A stretch of 64,000 nt of DNA from Roseiflexus sp. (GCA_017743475.1 JAGHYV010000005.1:1-64000); one strand, 5' to 3'. Positions 1 to 9,761 are shown, numbered from the stretch's first letter. Notes: generated from the letters alone by a model not told the origin. Made by a program: numbers and translations.

Positions 1-469
1 TGTGGACATCCACATTGTTCTCGATCAGCCACTGGGTCAGATCACTTAACTTTGATCGAGCGTCGCGCCGCACCTGCGGCGACACAATCAGCCAGCAATG
101 GCGCAGCGCGCGCCCCGGTTGATGCCATTCGAGAATCGCCCGCTCCGGTCCGTGGGGACGCAACCCGACCGGCAACACCAGCGCGCTGTGCGGCTCGATG
201 CGCTCCGCCGGGATCACGTCAATGGTCTGCATCTTCCTGGCGTTCCCTTCGATCACCCTGCGCACGCCCCAGACGAGGAAGGGAAAGATCAGCGCCGAAC
301 CGACGATGATTCCGATCAATGTGGTCGGTTGCGCGCCAAACATCAGCAGCACCAGTTCGTAGAGTGCGTTGCCGAGCATAGACAGCACCAGCGACGCGAC
401 AATGAACAGCGCTGGTGCGCGCGAGTCGAGAAACGGCGCCAGAAAGTCACCCAAACGACCCAATTTCAC
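1..469 (-). CDS. Two-TM membrane protein with CARF-like domain (C-terminus beyond window)
   Basis: An open frame starts at GTG 469 behind GGAGG (475-479) and runs off the window edge after 156 codons. Residues about 19-44 and 50-68 are hydrophobic and look like two membrane helices. From about residue 95 a soluble part begins with a strand-loop of the kind ALVLPVGLRP, then AIL.WHQPGRAL and a WLIVSP strand, which resembles the first Rossmann-like unit of CARF domains. The start lies 23 nt inside the preceding WYL regulator gene, so translational coupling is likely. Membrane-anchored CARF proteins are known accessories of type III CRISPR systems (Cam1 is one example), where they respond to cyclic oligoadenylate. 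The CARF call here is inference from pattern and context; the rest of the protein is not visible. Confidence 0.62.
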   Translation of the reverse strand, partial: MKLGRLGDFLAPFLDSRAPALFIVASLVLSMLGNALYELVLLMFGAQPTTLIGIIVGSALIFPFLVWGVRRVIEGNARKMQTIDVIPAERIEPHSALVLPVGLRPHGPERAILEWHQPGRALRHCWLIVSPQVRRDARSKLSDLTQWLIENNVDVH

Positions 470-1505
470 GTTGTCCTCCAGGCTGATCAGCATCGGTTGC
501 GTAGAGCGCAACCATACGTTGTGCGCTTTCGCGCATCATATCCACCAGTTGCGCCGGTTCGATCACGCGACAATGCTCACGATAGCGCATCAATATCTGG
601 TGAGCGCGCCACAGATCGTTCGTGACTGCTGTCACCTCCGCCGAACCATCGTCAGCGTAGGTGATCTCGCTTTTCGGGAACCAGTGCGCCACATCGCGCG
701 TGCGCGCCACCGCTGGCGCCAGCCAGTAGCGCAACGCATACGTCGGTCGCTGGTAGTCGTGGCGCAGCGCGTGCGGCAGGCGTCGCACACTGTCGGGAAC
801 AATGCGATCAAGGCGGTAGAGCACAAATCGCTTGCAAAGCGCCGGAACATCGCTCTGGAGGCAGAACGCATCCAGGTAGGTGTGTCCCTCGCGATAGACG
901 ATTTCGAGCGGGGCGACCCGATGGTGCAGCGCAGCGCCATCGGGAGTGTGCGGCGAGCGGTAGTCGAACTCGATTTCGCACTTCCTGATCACTCCTTTCA
1001 ACAGATTCATCATCCTATCGACGCCACGCGCTGGCGCACGTGGACGATCAACCCGCGGCGATGCGGTCATTTCACGCAACTGATTGCGACGTTTTTCCGG
1101 CATGAGAAGCGTTATGCGTTCCAGGAAGGTGCGGATCTGCCCGGCAAGCGGAAGATCACTCTCGCTATACGCATCGATCAGGAACGCCACTGCATCGATC
1201 TCCTCGTCTGGCAGGTCGAGCACCGTCAGGTCTCCCGGAGAAACTAGCACATATGTACCATTTCGCTCACGCCGAATATCGCAGTTATACTCCCGACGTA
1301 GCGCAGCAATGTCGTGACGCAGCGCCGCTGCCGCATCGGGCGGATAGATCCCATCAGGCACATCAGGAAATGCGGCATTGGCGTCAGCGATTAGAACACG
1401 CCCCGTTGCCGATCCTCGAATGAGACGTTGCACCAGAAAAAGACGCCGCCGATAGATGAGTTGAGAACTGCGCTTGTTACCGCCGCGTCGAGAGCGTTCG
1501 ACCAT
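447..1505 (-). CDS. WYL-domain transcriptional regulator with N-terminal HTH
   Basis: This 352-residue protein has a basic, winged-helix-like N-terminus (residues 10-95), a middle segment and a WYL domain (about 160-240) with a central TYLDAFC strand where many relatives have WYL. WYL proteins are usually DNA-binding regulators that sense nucleotide-like or nucleic acid ligands, and several are tied to CRISPR and other defence loci. The start at 1505 is preferred over an upstream ATG at 1547 because AAGGAGG sits at ideal distance before it. It begins 10 nt after the stop of the CARF-HEPN gene and overlaps the start of the downstream membrane protein gene, so the three form one operon. It probably controls this operon; a palindrome in the promoter region is a candidate site. 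Confidence 0.82.
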   Translation of the reverse strand: MVERSRRGGNKRSSQLIYRRRLFLVQRLIRGSATGRVLIADANAAFPDVPDGIYPPDAAAALRHDIAALRREYNCDIRRERNGTYVLVSPGDLTVLDLPDEEIDAVAFLIDAYSESDLPLAGQIRTFLERITLLMPEKRRNQLREMTASPRVDRPRAPARGVDRMMNLLKGVIRKCEIEFDYRSPHTPDGAALHHRVAPLEIVYREGHTYLDAFCLQSDVPALCKRFVLYRLDRIVPDSVRRLPHALRHDYQRPTYALRYWLAPAVARTRDVAHWFPKSEITYADDGSAEVTAVTNDLWRAHQILMRYREHCRVIEPAQLVDMMRESAQRMVALYATDADQPGGQREIGSFG

Positions 1506-1515
1506 GATCACCTCC

Positions 1516-2913
1516 TTATGCTGCAAGTGAAACGAACTGATGGACACGCTCCCACTCCTGGCGCGACCTGCCGATCAGCGCAAAGAAGCGATCCAGCAAT
1601 TCCTCAACAACATCGGCGAACTGTTCGTACTCCGAGAACGAAATCGGGCGGAACCCGTGTGCCAGGATACTGGTATTGCGCACATACGAGCGCTGACGAA
1701 TATTGCCGATATTCCATCCGCGCACCAGCGGATCGTCGAGCGCCTGGAGCAGCATATAGCCATCGAATAGTGTAATCGAGCGGTCTGGCGTGGGAAGATC
1801 GTACTGCCTGCGGAACCCTTGAGCACGCTGCACCTGCCGGTAGCGATCATCGAGGTCAGGGACGTGCCGTAAGGCAGCATCAAACAATGGTTCTGCCGTC
1901 CAGACACCATAGGTCGCCAGGCGATGCTGCGACAGCAATTCCAGACAGCGGTAGCGCATTAGCGCTGCAACATCGTAGCGTTCCTGAGCTGCACGGCGCA
2001 GTGCGGCGCTGTGAAGCGAACCGAGCAACGCCAGCGCCTGATTCAGATCGCGTAGTGCCGTCAGCGCATCGGCTGGCGGAGTCCTGCGCTGGGTCAGACG
2101 TTGGTTGATGGCAGTTAACTGCGCCAGCGTCTCGCGCTGCGCCTGCAACACACCCCGCACCGGTCGCAGATCGGTGGGTAGATCAGCGCACGCCAGCACG
2201 CGGTCGAGCGCCTCGCCCGCTCGATGGGGCACAAACCCGTCCCATGCGAGATACGCTGCCGCGAGATCAGCATAGATCGCATAATCGGGATTATCCGGCA
2301 CCCGCTGCGCCAGATCGCGGAAGATCTTCTCAGCGCCGGCGTAATCATGGTTGTTATGTAAACGACGTGCCTCAGCTGCCTCCAGGTCGCCGAAGACAGT
2401 GTACGGGTCTTCCGGTGTCGCGAGGCGCTGCGTGCCGGGCACCGGACGACCATCGGCATAATCGCTATCGACATAGACTGCTGTCAGACGCAGCACATGT
2501 GCTGCTTTTGCCAGCCCGACGGTCATTGTCGATTTACCGCCAGTCAGATCGACGGCAATCTCGTGGCGCTCTAGGTCGCGCCAGCGATCAAGAACCGTCC
2601 GCAACCCAGTGTAGACGCGCAGCACACTAGAATAATCGCCATCCGGACAGAACCAGTCATCGGGTGAACAGCGCAGCGGCGCCTGATCGGCAACCTGCGC
2701 GAGTCGTTGACGCACCTCGTCCAACTTTGGACGGGATTGATCGGTGAGCAAAAACGCGACCCGCTCAGGGTTGAGACCGGCGATCAGGAGCGCTGGCGTA
2801 TCTGCCTGAAGCGTACCGACCAGCACCAGACCGCGAAATGCATACCCGCCCACGGTGGCGCGAAAGGACGCGAAAATATCAGGAAAAGGGATCCGCTCAT
2901 CAGACGCCGTCAT
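1516..2913 (-). CDS. CARF-HEPN protein, CRISPR-associated TIGR02710-like family
   Basis: The 465-residue product has an N-terminal CARF-type Rossmann region (to about residue 165) with the ligand-site motif VDLTGGKSTM at 121-130, a helical middle and a C-terminal HEPN-type segment with RNTSILAH at 412-419, an R-x6-H motif typical of HEPN ribonucleases. This domain order matches the CRISPR-associated TIGR02710/Cas02710 group and parallels Csm6/Csx1, where cyclic oligoadenylate binding to CARF activates RNA cutting by HEPN. The ATG at 2913 follows GGGAGGTG; a GTG at 2931 is less likely. It is the first gene of the operon with the WYL regulator and the membrane protein. No cas genes or arrays are seen in the window, so its activating partner may lie upstream of position 1 or elsewhere. 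RNase activity is inferred from family knowledge. Confidence 0.85.
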   Translation of the reverse strand: MTASDERIPFPDIFASFRATVGGYAFRGLVLVGTLQADTPALLIAGLNPERVAFLLTDQSRPKLDEVRQRLAQVADQAPLRCSPDDWFCPDGDYSSVLRVYTGLRTVLDRWRDLERHEIAVDLTGGKSTMTVGLAKAAHVLRLTAVYVDSDYADGRPVPGTQRLATPEDPYTVFGDLEAAEARRLHNNHDYAGAEKIFRDLAQRVPDNPDYAIYADLAAAYLAWDGFVPHRAGEALDRVLACADLPTDLRPVRGVLQAQRETLAQLTAINQRLTQRRTPPADALTALRDLNQALALLGSLHSAALRRAAQERYDVAALMRYRCLELLSQHRLATYGVWTAEPLFDAALRHVPDLDDRYRQVQRAQGFRRQYDLPTPDRSITLFDGYMLLQALDDPLVRGWNIGNIRQRSYVRNTSILAHGFRPISFSEYEQFADVVEELLDRFFALIGRSRQEWERVHQFVSLAA

Positions 2914-2951
2914 CACCACACCTCCCACCACACTGGATGCGTCTGCTGAAG

Positions 2952-2985
2952 AGTATACATCCAGAAGCCGTCACAAACGTGACGG
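2952..2985 (-). promoter_or_regulatory. Palindrome and -10-like box upstream of CARF-HEPN operon
   Basis: A perfect 7-bp inverted repeat with 4-nt spacer, CCGTCAC-AAAC-GTGACGG, lies at 2968-2985. On the minus strand a TATACT hexamer (2952-2957) follows it, in the position of a -10 box about 40 nt before the CARF-HEPN start. The palindrome would overlap the -35 region, where a repressor such as the WYL protein could bind. It has no U-tract, so it is a weak terminator candidate for the lipoprotein gene at 3071. Confidence 0.45.
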
Positions 2986-3070
2986 ACAGCAGGAAGCAGC
3001 GATGCACCATCGCAAAGGACGCCGACGTCGCGCGTGCACGAGAGAAGCACTCTGCTTGTTCTGGGCACGC

Positions 3071-4621
3071 TCAAGAACCCTGCGCGGGCAGCGGGTTAAA
3101 ATAGGTATAGACCAGTCGCGAAAACGCAGCAATCGTGGACATCATAACCCGGTCGGGTACCGGTGCATCGCCCGCAGCAATAGGACGATATACATAAATT
3201 GCTACCACATAGTCGCCGCCAGGGGAACGCACAATTCCTACATCTGCCTGCATATCACTGATCCAACCGCTTTTGTGCTCAACTCTTACCCCTTCAGGAA
3301 TACCGGCAACCATACGTCGTTTGTCACCATTTTCAGCAAGGCGATTGAGCATCTCGAGGCATCGTTCTGGCGTGAGGGTATCACCGAACTTCTCCAGCAG
3401 CATTCCTTCACCGCGCGCGCAGCGATCAACTTCGACGTATAGGCTCGCCATTTCACGTGGCGTAGTGCGCAGGTAACGTCCCGCATTAGTGTACGGCGGC
3501 TTTCCGCCGCGGGCAGGACCCGCTCTCACCTTCAGTTTCCTCAGTTTGATATAGTCCTGCGCTTCGAACGGTACATACTGAAACGTTTCGGGGAAGCCAA
3601 GATCGGCGAGCAGCGCGCTCATTCGCTCAGCGCCGACGATGGCATCCTCGGTGCCGACGCCGCCGATCGACGCGGCAAGGAGTGCATTCGCTGCCAGATT
3701 GTCGCTCTCGACGATCATGTTGCGCAATGCGGTTTGCTGCTTTTCAGTGAAATTGGGGAGGTTGATGTAGGCGTTGAGCATGATTGGCATTTTGATCGTG
3801 CTGGCGGCGGCAAACGCAGTATCGGGATTGAGTGCAGCAACGACTTCGTCCTGCGCCAGATCGTAGACATACACACCGATCACCCCGCGCCAGGCATCAG
3901 CCATCTCCTGAAGCTGTTCTTGGAGCATCTGTGGGTCTGGACGTGCTGCGATTCCGCGTCGCGGGGTCAGCGTCAATGTCACACGCCGCGGCGCGCCGAC
4001 AGAGCGCAGGCGGTCGTCAATCTGCTGCATGGCGCTTTCGATATCGATGGCCAATCCGCCTTCCATGACAAAGCTGCGCGAAATCACAGTGACTCCGGTG
4101 ATAATCGAAAACTGCGTTGGAGTGCTCGCCTGTTCGTTTAGCGTTGTCAGCGCTTCGCGCAGTTTTGCTTTATCGTAGACCACCCGCAAGGGGATGCGCC
4201 TGCCAGCTGGCGCCGCGCGCGCAGCGTCGATCATCGCATCGAGATCCAGACGCATATCAATATCTTCAACACGCAGCAGAAGTTTCCGATCACCGGCGCG
4301 AATATCGAGCGGGCGTAGCAATGGTGCCAGGCGCATCGTCAATTCGCGCCGCGCCTCGGTGGGCGTCAGCCCGCCGACCTCGATACCTGCGATATAGACC
4401 CCCTCTGCCAGACGCGGCTCTGGCGTGGCGGTAGGCACAGGAGTTGGTGTGGGAAGCGGTGATGGAACTGGGATCGCCGCGGCGTCCGGCGTTGGCAACG
4501 CTACAGATGATGGGGTCACCGATTGCACTGCTGGTGTCCTGCATGCAACCAGCAGCATCAGTCCGATGAAAAGATACCACCTGCGCAGCAACGCGGCGTG
4601 CGCTCGTGTCGTGTCGTTCAT
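3071..4621 (-). CDS. Lipoprotein with class A beta-lactamase/transpeptidase-like fold
   Basis: The 516-residue product starts with a lipoprotein signal (LLVAC, Cys27) and a Pro/Thr-rich linker to about residue 70. Residues 75-165 carry a segment like the PG_binding_4 domain of VanW proteins (G.EVGGLT..EA). The C-terminal half has the serine penicillin-recognising motifs STIK (Ser274, Lys277), SDN (306-308) and KSG (450-452). The omega-loop ExxLN motif of true class A beta-lactamases, with the deacylating Glu, was not found. That argues for a cell-wall role or an uncharacterised hydrolase rather than proven beta-lactamase activity. It should be anchored outside the cytoplasmic membrane. It is transcribed alone, divergently from the GalT-like gene. 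Confidence 0.85.
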   Translation of the reverse strand: MNDTTRAHAALLRRWYLFIGLMLLVACRTPAVQSVTPSSVALPTPDAAAIPVPSPLPTPTPVPTATPEPRLAEGVYIAGIEVGGLTPTEARRELTMRLAPLLRPLDIRAGDRKLLLRVEDIDMRLDLDAMIDAARAAPAGRRIPLRVVYDKAKLREALTTLNEQASTPTQFSIITGVTVISRSFVMEGGLAIDIESAMQQIDDRLRSVGAPRRVTLTLTPRRGIAARPDPQMLQEQLQEMADAWRGVIGVYVYDLAQDEVVAALNPDTAFAAASTIKMPIMLNAYINLPNFTEKQQTALRNMIVESDNLAANALLAASIGGVGTEDAIVGAERMSALLADLGFPETFQYVPFEAQDYIKLRKLKVRAGPARGGKPPYTNAGRYLRTTPREMASLYVEVDRCARGEGMLLEKFGDTLTPERCLEMLNRLAENGDKRRMVAGIPEGVRVEHKSGWISDMQADVGIVRSPGGDYVVAIYVYRPIAAGDAPVPDRVMMSTIAAFSRLVYTYFNPLPAQGS

Positions 4622-4693
4622 GAACGAAATGCCTTGATGAAGCGTCCCGTCTTAGACAGGGTACCTGAAAGGTAGAACCTGCTATCTGAATCC

Positions 4694-4722
4694 TTCGCTG
4701 CTGTTTGCGTCAGTGGTATACT
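4694..4722 (+). promoter_or_regulatory. Putative promoter of the GalT-like gene
   Basis: TATACT at 4717-4722 lies 17 bp after TTCGCT (4694-4699, three of six consensus positions). The position supports the ATG at 4756 rather than an upstream TTG at 4705 as translation start. Confidence 0.35.
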
Positions 4723-4755
4723 ACCACATATTCACGCGATGACGTGCGCAACTGT

Positions 4756-5844
4756 ATGATTACGACCCTTCCTGAACGGATCGCAACACTGTCACCAGCG
4801 GATCGTGCGCGGTGCGAACGTCTCTTTTTCGTCCAGCGTGTCGAAGGGCAGGTGATAATACCGCCTGCAATGGAGTCTTGGGTAAACGCCAGTTTTGGCG
4901 CGATCGACCGGGTGCGTCACCAGACGATCATACGGGTTGTCAACCGTTTCACCCTCGAAGGAACGCTCTTCAACCCGCTGCGCGCCCTGCGACCAGCAGG
5001 AGCAGTGGCGAGTGACGAGGAACTGCAGGCCTGGATTACTGCCGAGTTGAACCACCTCAACTTCTTCGCGCACCCACTCGATGCTACCAGCGCCGACGTG
5101 TTTGGACGCATCCGTGGTCGCTTCTGTATTAGCGCGTCGAACATCGCCAAATACGATGGCTGGCACGGGCTGGTAATCTTCGATGAACCGCATCCCCTCC
5201 GATTCAACCGCGATCAGTTCGCCGATTACCTGGATGTTGCGCTGCGCTGGCTCGAAATGGCTCACCGACACGATCCCCAGGCTATCTACCCGATGATCAC
5301 CTGGAACTGCCTGCCGCGCAGCGGCGCCACCATTGCCCATGGACACATGCAAATGTCACTAGCGCGCGAGATGCACTACACCCGTCCGGAACTCTGGCGG
5401 CGCGCCGCGCTTCAGTACGGTGGCGTCGAACGCTACTTCGACGATCTGGTGATGACCCATGCCAGCCTGGAACTGCTGATTGCCGATACGCCCGATGATC
5501 AGATGTTCGTCCATCTGACACCACTGCGCAACCGTGAAGTCATTGCCCTGCTATCATACTCATCATCGTCGCCCTCCCTCGTCGAACGTCTGACAGCACT
5601 GATCTACCCAACGCTGCGAACAATGATCGACTGCCAGGGCGTGCGCGCTTTCAACGTTGGAATTGCGCTACCACCCTTGACCGATGCGACCGGGGCGTGG
5701 AGTCGCATGCCAGTCATTGCGCGCCTCGCCGACCGTGGACCGGCGCTGAGTGTTCGTAATGACTGGGGAGCGATGGAACTGTTCGCTACTGGCTGCGTCA
5801 CGGTTGATCCGTTCGAGGTGGCGACCACGCTACGCCGAACATAA
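4756..5844 (+). CDS. GalT-like nucleotidylyltransferase (HIT superfamily)
   Basis: This protein of about 362 residues resembles galactose-1-phosphate uridylyltransferase and related HIT-fold enzymes: an N-terminal region with FNPLRALRP and NFFAHPLDAT, then FCISASNIAKYDGWHGLVIF and the histidine-rich active-site motif AHGHMQ. GalT proper has HPHxQ and HIT hydrolases HxHxH, so the nucleophile is probably the second His of HGH. Known members move nucleoside monophosphates between sugar-1-phosphates or ADP-type substrates; the substrate here cannot be read from sequence. No galactose genes are adjacent. The ATG at 4756 has no strong ribosome site, but the promoter position favours it. Confidence 0.65.
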   Translation: MITTLPERIATLSPADRARCERLFFVQRVEGQVIIPPAMESWVNASFGAIDRVRHQTIIRVVNRFTLEGTLFNPLRALRPAGAVASDEELQAWITAELNHLNFFAHPLDATSADVFGRIRGRFCISASNIAKYDGWHGLVIFDEPHPLRFNRDQFADYLDVALRWLEMAHRHDPQAIYPMITWNCLPRSGATIAHGHMQMSLAREMHYTRPELWRRAALQYGGVERYFDDLVMTHASLELLIADTPDDQMFVHLTPLRNREVIALLSYSSSSPSLVERLTALIYPTLRTMIDCQGVRAFNVGIALPPLTDATGAWSRMPVIARLADRGPALSVRNDWGAMELFATGCVTVDPFEVATTLRRT

Positions 5845-5855
5845 GATCCCAACAC

Positions 5856-7097
5856 TCACGCCTCCGGTCGCGTGCCGAGCGTTACGTCAAGCGACAGTTG
5901 ATCACCATCGCGCAGCACCTCGAGCGTCACGACATCGCCCGGCTTGTACTCTAGCAACAACGCGCGCAGCGATTGTCCTGGGCCGATTGGCTTACCGTTG
6001 ACCTTTGTCACAATGTCACCTCTGCGCAGACCCGCGCGTGCTGCCGGTCCACCCGGCTCGACGGACGCGATCAATGCACCAGCATTGACCGGCAGATTAT
6101 TATCGAGCGCCAGCATTGCATCGATAGTACCGAAGCGCACGCCAAGGAAAGGATACACAACCTTGCCGTTCGCAATCAACTGCTCACTCACCCGCTTTGC
6201 AATCGCACTTGGCACTGCAAAGCCAAGCCCTTCAGCAGGCGCTGCCCCTAACCCGCCGCCGCGCACGACAAGGGTGTTGATGCCAACCACTTCACCCCGC
6301 AGATTGATCAACGGACCGCCACTGTTTCCGCTATTGATCGCCGCGTCAGTCTGGATCAACCCTTCGGGCGCATTGCCGCCAAGTGAACGGTTCAGCGCAC
6401 TCACCACGCCGACGGTTACGGTGTTGCGGAAATCACCCAGCGGGCTACCGATCGCAATCACTGTTTCGCCGGGTTGCAACGCATCGGAGTCGCCCAGCAC
6501 TGCAACTCCCGGCACCGGACCATCAACCTTGACGACTGCCAGGTCCATCAACGGATCAGCGCCGATCAGTTTCGCGTCGCGGCGTGAACCATCATAGAAG
6601 ATCACCGAAAGCGAACGGTACCCCTCGATCACATGATTGTTTGTAAGAATGTAGCCATCGGCGCTAATGATGACCCCTGAACCGCTCCCACGACGCACCG
6701 AACCACCTGGCTGATCCGGAAACGGAAACGGCAGATCGCCAAGCAACGGTGATGCTCGCGCGCCAGATGCCAACGTATTGACAATTGTGACAACTGCTGG
6801 CGACACCTTCTGGACAGCCTCGACCACCGGCGAGGCGGATGCTCGCGCAACCGGAGCAATGGTTGGCGCTGGTGCAATCGTTGGTGCTGGTGCCGTCGCA
6901 TTAGTGGGAGCGACCGTGGGCGCTGGCATCGATACCGGAACGGTCGCAGGACTCGTCGGCTGCGCTGCGATACGCTCTATCTGCTGCTGCGTCACGTACC
7001 AGGCAACGCTGCCGCCTGCTAGCGCGCCAATCAGCGCACCGATCAGCAGCGTTGCAACTGCGCCAAAGATCAGAGCAAATTTTGTTCCACGCTCCAT
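5856..7097 (-). CDS. HtrA/DegP-family serine protease, membrane-anchored, with PDZ domain
   Basis: The 413-residue protein has one N-terminal membrane helix (about 8-36), a Pro/Ala/Thr linker (45-95), a trypsin-like S1C protease domain with catalytic His155 (TNNHVIEG), Asp185 (DLAVVKVD) and Ser259 (NSGNSGGPL), and a C-terminal PDZ domain (about 320-405, ending in the MNGK-like V-NGKPIGPG loop). HtrA proteases degrade or refold damaged envelope proteins. The start follows AGGAGG. The gene converges on the GalT-like gene with an 11-nt gap and is divergent from the hybrid kinase downstream; whether the kinase controls it is unknown. Confidence 0.93.
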   Translation of the reverse strand: MERGTKFALIFGAVATLLIGALIGALAGGSVAWYVTQQQIERIAAQPTSPATVPVSMPAPTVAPTNATAPAPTIAPAPTIAPVARASASPVVEAVQKVSPAVVTIVNTLASGARASPLLGDLPFPFPDQPGGSVRRGSGSGVIISADGYILTNNHVIEGYRSLSVIFYDGSRRDAKLIGADPLMDLAVVKVDGPVPGVAVLGDSDALQPGETVIAIGSPLGDFRNTVTVGVVSALNRSLGGNAPEGLIQTDAAINSGNSGGPLINLRGEVVGINTLVVRGGGLGAAPAEGLGFAVPSAIAKRVSEQLIANGKVVYPFLGVRFGTIDAMLALDNNLPVNAGALIASVEPGGPAARAGLRRGDIVTKVNGKPIGPGQSLRALLLEYKPGDVVTLEVLRDGDQLSLDVTLGTRPEA

Positions 7098-7217
7098 AGA
7101 GCGACCTCCTATGCTATGCTTTAGCGTAAAGTATGCGCTCTCGATATAAACACAATGTTAGACCAGCATAAGAAACTGCTTAGTCTTGATCACCGGTAGT
7201 AAAAGCGTCGTTGCAAG

Positions 7218-7246
7218 TTGGCGTAGAACTGCGTATGCAGTATAAT
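7218..7246 (+). promoter_or_regulatory. Promoter of the hybrid kinase gene
   Basis: TTGGCG (7218-7223), 17 bp, then TATAAT (7241-7246), 55 nt before the ATG at 7302. The match to the sigma70 consensus is good. Confidence 0.6.
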
Positions 7247-7301
7247 GTTCAAGAGTATACATTGCAGGCCGCCTCCGCGATACGTGATCGATGGTTGACC
7301 G

Positions 7302-9761
7302 ATGGAAGAAATTCTGATCATCGATGACAGCAAGCAAATCTGTTCTCTGCTTGCTGACCATGTATTGCCGGAGCTTGGTTATGCTTCAACGATTGCGTAC
7401 ACCGGACGTCAGGGGCTGAACTGCCTTCGTCAACGCACTCCTGATCTCATTCTCCTCGATCTTCAACTTCCGGACATCAGCGGCCTCGACCTGTTGCGCC
7501 TGATTGCCCAGGAAGGGTATGACGTGCCCGTTATCCTTATGACAGCGCACGGATCGGAAGCGATCGCAGTGGAAGCGTTTCGTCTGGGAGCGCGCAACTA
7601 CCTGATCAAGCCATTCAGCGAGACCGAAGCGCAGGCAGCGATCAATCAGGCGCTGCGCGAACGGCGTCTCAAGCGTGAAAAAGAGCAACTCACCCGTAAC
7701 TTGCGGCAGCGCGTGCAGGAACTGACCGTCCTCTACTCGATCGGCAAATCGGTTAGTTCACTGCTTGATCTCGAAGAATTGCTGGTGCGTATCGTCGAAG
7801 CTGGCGTTTACATCACGCGCGCCGAGGAGGGTTTTCTGCTGCTGCGCGATCCGCATGCCAACGAACTCTACCTGCGCGCAGCGAAGAATCTTGGTGAACA
7901 GCGTGCCCAAAAAATGCGCATGCCAATTGACGATAGCCTGGCCGGTCAGGTGATTCGTACCGGAAGACCGATCCGCCTGGATAGAGCTGTCGCTGGCGCA
8001 CAGTTGAAAGTCATCACCGGCTTCCTGGTGCGCGCAATTCTTCAGGTGCCGCTGATGGTTGGCAATCAGGTGATCGGCGTTCTCGCTGTCGATAACCAGC
8101 AATCGGAACGCACCTTCAGCGATAATGATCAATACCTGCTGTCCGCGCTTGCCGATTATGCCGCGATTGCGATCGAGAACGCACGCCTCTATCAGCAGGT
8201 CAAACAGAGCGAAGCACGCTACCGTGACTTGTTCGACAATGCCAATGACCTGATCTTTACCCTCGACCGACAGTTCAACCTGCGCAGCATCAACAAAGTC
8301 GCCCCGGCTATCACCGGGTATGCTCAAAACGATCTGATCGGTCGTCCGTTGCGCGAGGTGAGCTTCAGCGATACCTGGACCTATGCAGAGCGTCTGTTCA
8401 ACGATGTGCTGCGGGGGCAGAGTGTTCCGCCGTTTGAGTTGCAGATCCGGCGCCACGATGAAGAGATTGCCGTACTTGAAGTCAGCGCGCGGTTGATCCG
8501 CGATGGCGATGGTGTTGAAGCGATCCACTGCATTGCCCGCGATCTGACCGAGCGCCGCCGTCTCGAGGAACAACTTATCAGATCGGAGAAACTCTCCGCC
8601 ATCGGTCAACTGGTTGCTGGCGTCGCACACGAGGTCAACAATCCGCTGACCAGTATCAGCGGTTATACTCAACTGATGTTGCGCGATACCAGCCTGCCGC
8701 CAGCGATCCGCGAGGATCTGCAGCACATCAACACTCAGGCAGAACGCGCGGCGCGTATCGTGCAGAACCTCTTGATGTTTGCCCGCGAACATAAGCCGCA
8801 GCGTGTGCCCGTTGATATCAACCAGGTGCTGCAAAGTACCCTCACCCTGCGCGCTTATCAACTGCGTGTCGATAACATTACGGTCGTCACCGATTTCGAC
8901 CCCAACCTGCCACAAACGGTGGCAGACCCGCATCAGTTGCAGCAGGTCTTCCTTAACCTGATCAACAATGCGCACCAGGCAATGATCGAGCGCGGCAGTA
9001 AGGGAACACTCACGCTGCGTACTTCAGTTGAGCGACGCATCAGCGAGGGCGGTCGCGAGGAAACCTGCATCCGTGTCGCCGTGAGCGATACTGGCATTGG
9101 TATTCCGCCACGCAACCTGAATCGGATCTTCGATCCGTTCTTTACAACCAAGCCGATCGGACAGGGAACCGGATTAGGATTGTCGATCTGCTTCGGCATT
9201 GTTCAGGAGCATCACGGTCGCATCTGGGCGGAAAGCGAGGTTGGCGTCGGAACGACGATGTACGTTGAACTGCCGCTCAACGATATCCATGCGCTACCGA
9301 CGACAACGTCCATTGACTCAGAACCCGCGTCTACCGAAGAAGAACCTCTTCCCGAAGAGTCGAACGGCGGTGCTGCGATTCTGGTGGTTGACGATGAAGA
9401 GGCGGTCAGCGCATTACTGGCGCGGCTGCTCACCGATCTCGGTCATCGCCCGACTACGGTTGCCAGCGGTGAAGCTGCGCTCGCTGCAATTGCGCGCCAA
9501 TCGTTCGACCTGATTTTGACCGATATCAAAATGCCCGGTATGACCGGCTTCGAACTATACCAGCATATCAGGGATCATAACCCACACCTGGCACAGCGTA
9601 TCATCTTCATCACGGGCGACACAATCAGCGCATCGACGCAGGCGCGCCTCGCGCAGACCGGCAATCCCTACATCGCCAAACCGTTTTCTATTGAACGTCT
9701 TGAAGCGCTGGTGAAGGCATGCCTTGCGCCCCAGTCGGCGGATCATCTACCTGCGCCCTGA
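7302..9761 (+). CDS. Hybrid signalling protein: receiver-GAF-PAS-histidine kinase-receiver
   Basis: In 819 residues the domains in order are a receiver (1-120, phospho-acceptor Asp53 in LLDLQLPD), a GAF domain (about 150-300), a PAS domain (about 305-425), a HisKA helix with phospho-His in [16 protein letters not shown] (about 440-455), an ATPase domain with DTGIGIPP and GTGLGLSI, and a second receiver (about 690-810, Asp in LTDIKMPG). No membrane segments are visible, so it is cytoplasmic and may sense a small ligand or redox state through GAF/PAS. An acidic Ser/Glu linker separates the kinase and last receiver. No output regulator is encoded next to it. The stop lies upstream of the IF2B-like gene with a 146-nt gap. 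Confidence 0.93.
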   Translation: MEEILIIDDSKQICSLLADHVLPELGYASTIAYTGRQGLNCLRQRTPDLILLDLQLPDISGLDLLRLIAQEGYDVPVILMTAHGSEAIAVEAFRLGARNYLIKPFSETEAQAAINQALRERRLKREKEQLTRNLRQRVQELTVLYSIGKSVSSLLDLEELLVRIVEAGVYITRAEEGFLLLRDPHANELYLRAAKNLGEQRAQKMRMPIDDSLAGQVIRTGRPIRLDRAVAGAQLKVITGFLVRAILQVPLMVGNQVIGVLAVDNQQSERTFSDNDQYLLSALADYAAIAIENARLYQQVKQSEARYRDLFDNANDLIFTLDRQFNLRSINKVAPAITGYAQNDLIGRPLREVSFSDTWTYAERLFNDVLRGQSVPPFELQIRRHDEEIAVLEVSARLIRDGDGVEAIHCIARDLTERRRLEEQLIRSEKLSAIGQLVAGVAHEVNNPLTSISGYTQLMLRDTSLPPAIREDLQHINTQAERAARIVQNLLMFAREHKPQRVPVDINQVLQSTLTLRAYQLRVDNITVVTDFDPNLPQTVADPHQLQQVFLNLINNAHQAMIERGSKGTLTLRTSVERRISEGGREETCIRVAVSDTGIGIPPRNLNRIFDPFFTTKPIGQGTGLGLSICFGIVQEHHGRIWAESEVGVGTTMYVELPLNDIHALPTTTSIDSEPASTEEEPLPEESNGGAAILVVDDEEAVSALLARLLTDLGHRPTTVASGEAALAAIARQSFDLILTDIKMPGMTGFELYQHIRDHNPHLAQRIIFITGDTISASTQARLAQTGNPYIAKPFSIERLEALVKACLAPQSADHLPAP

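Noticed and set aside
7758-8975. A 405-codon minus-strand frame opposite the hybrid kinase
   Set aside because: Antisense shadow of a gene with complete kinase motifs.
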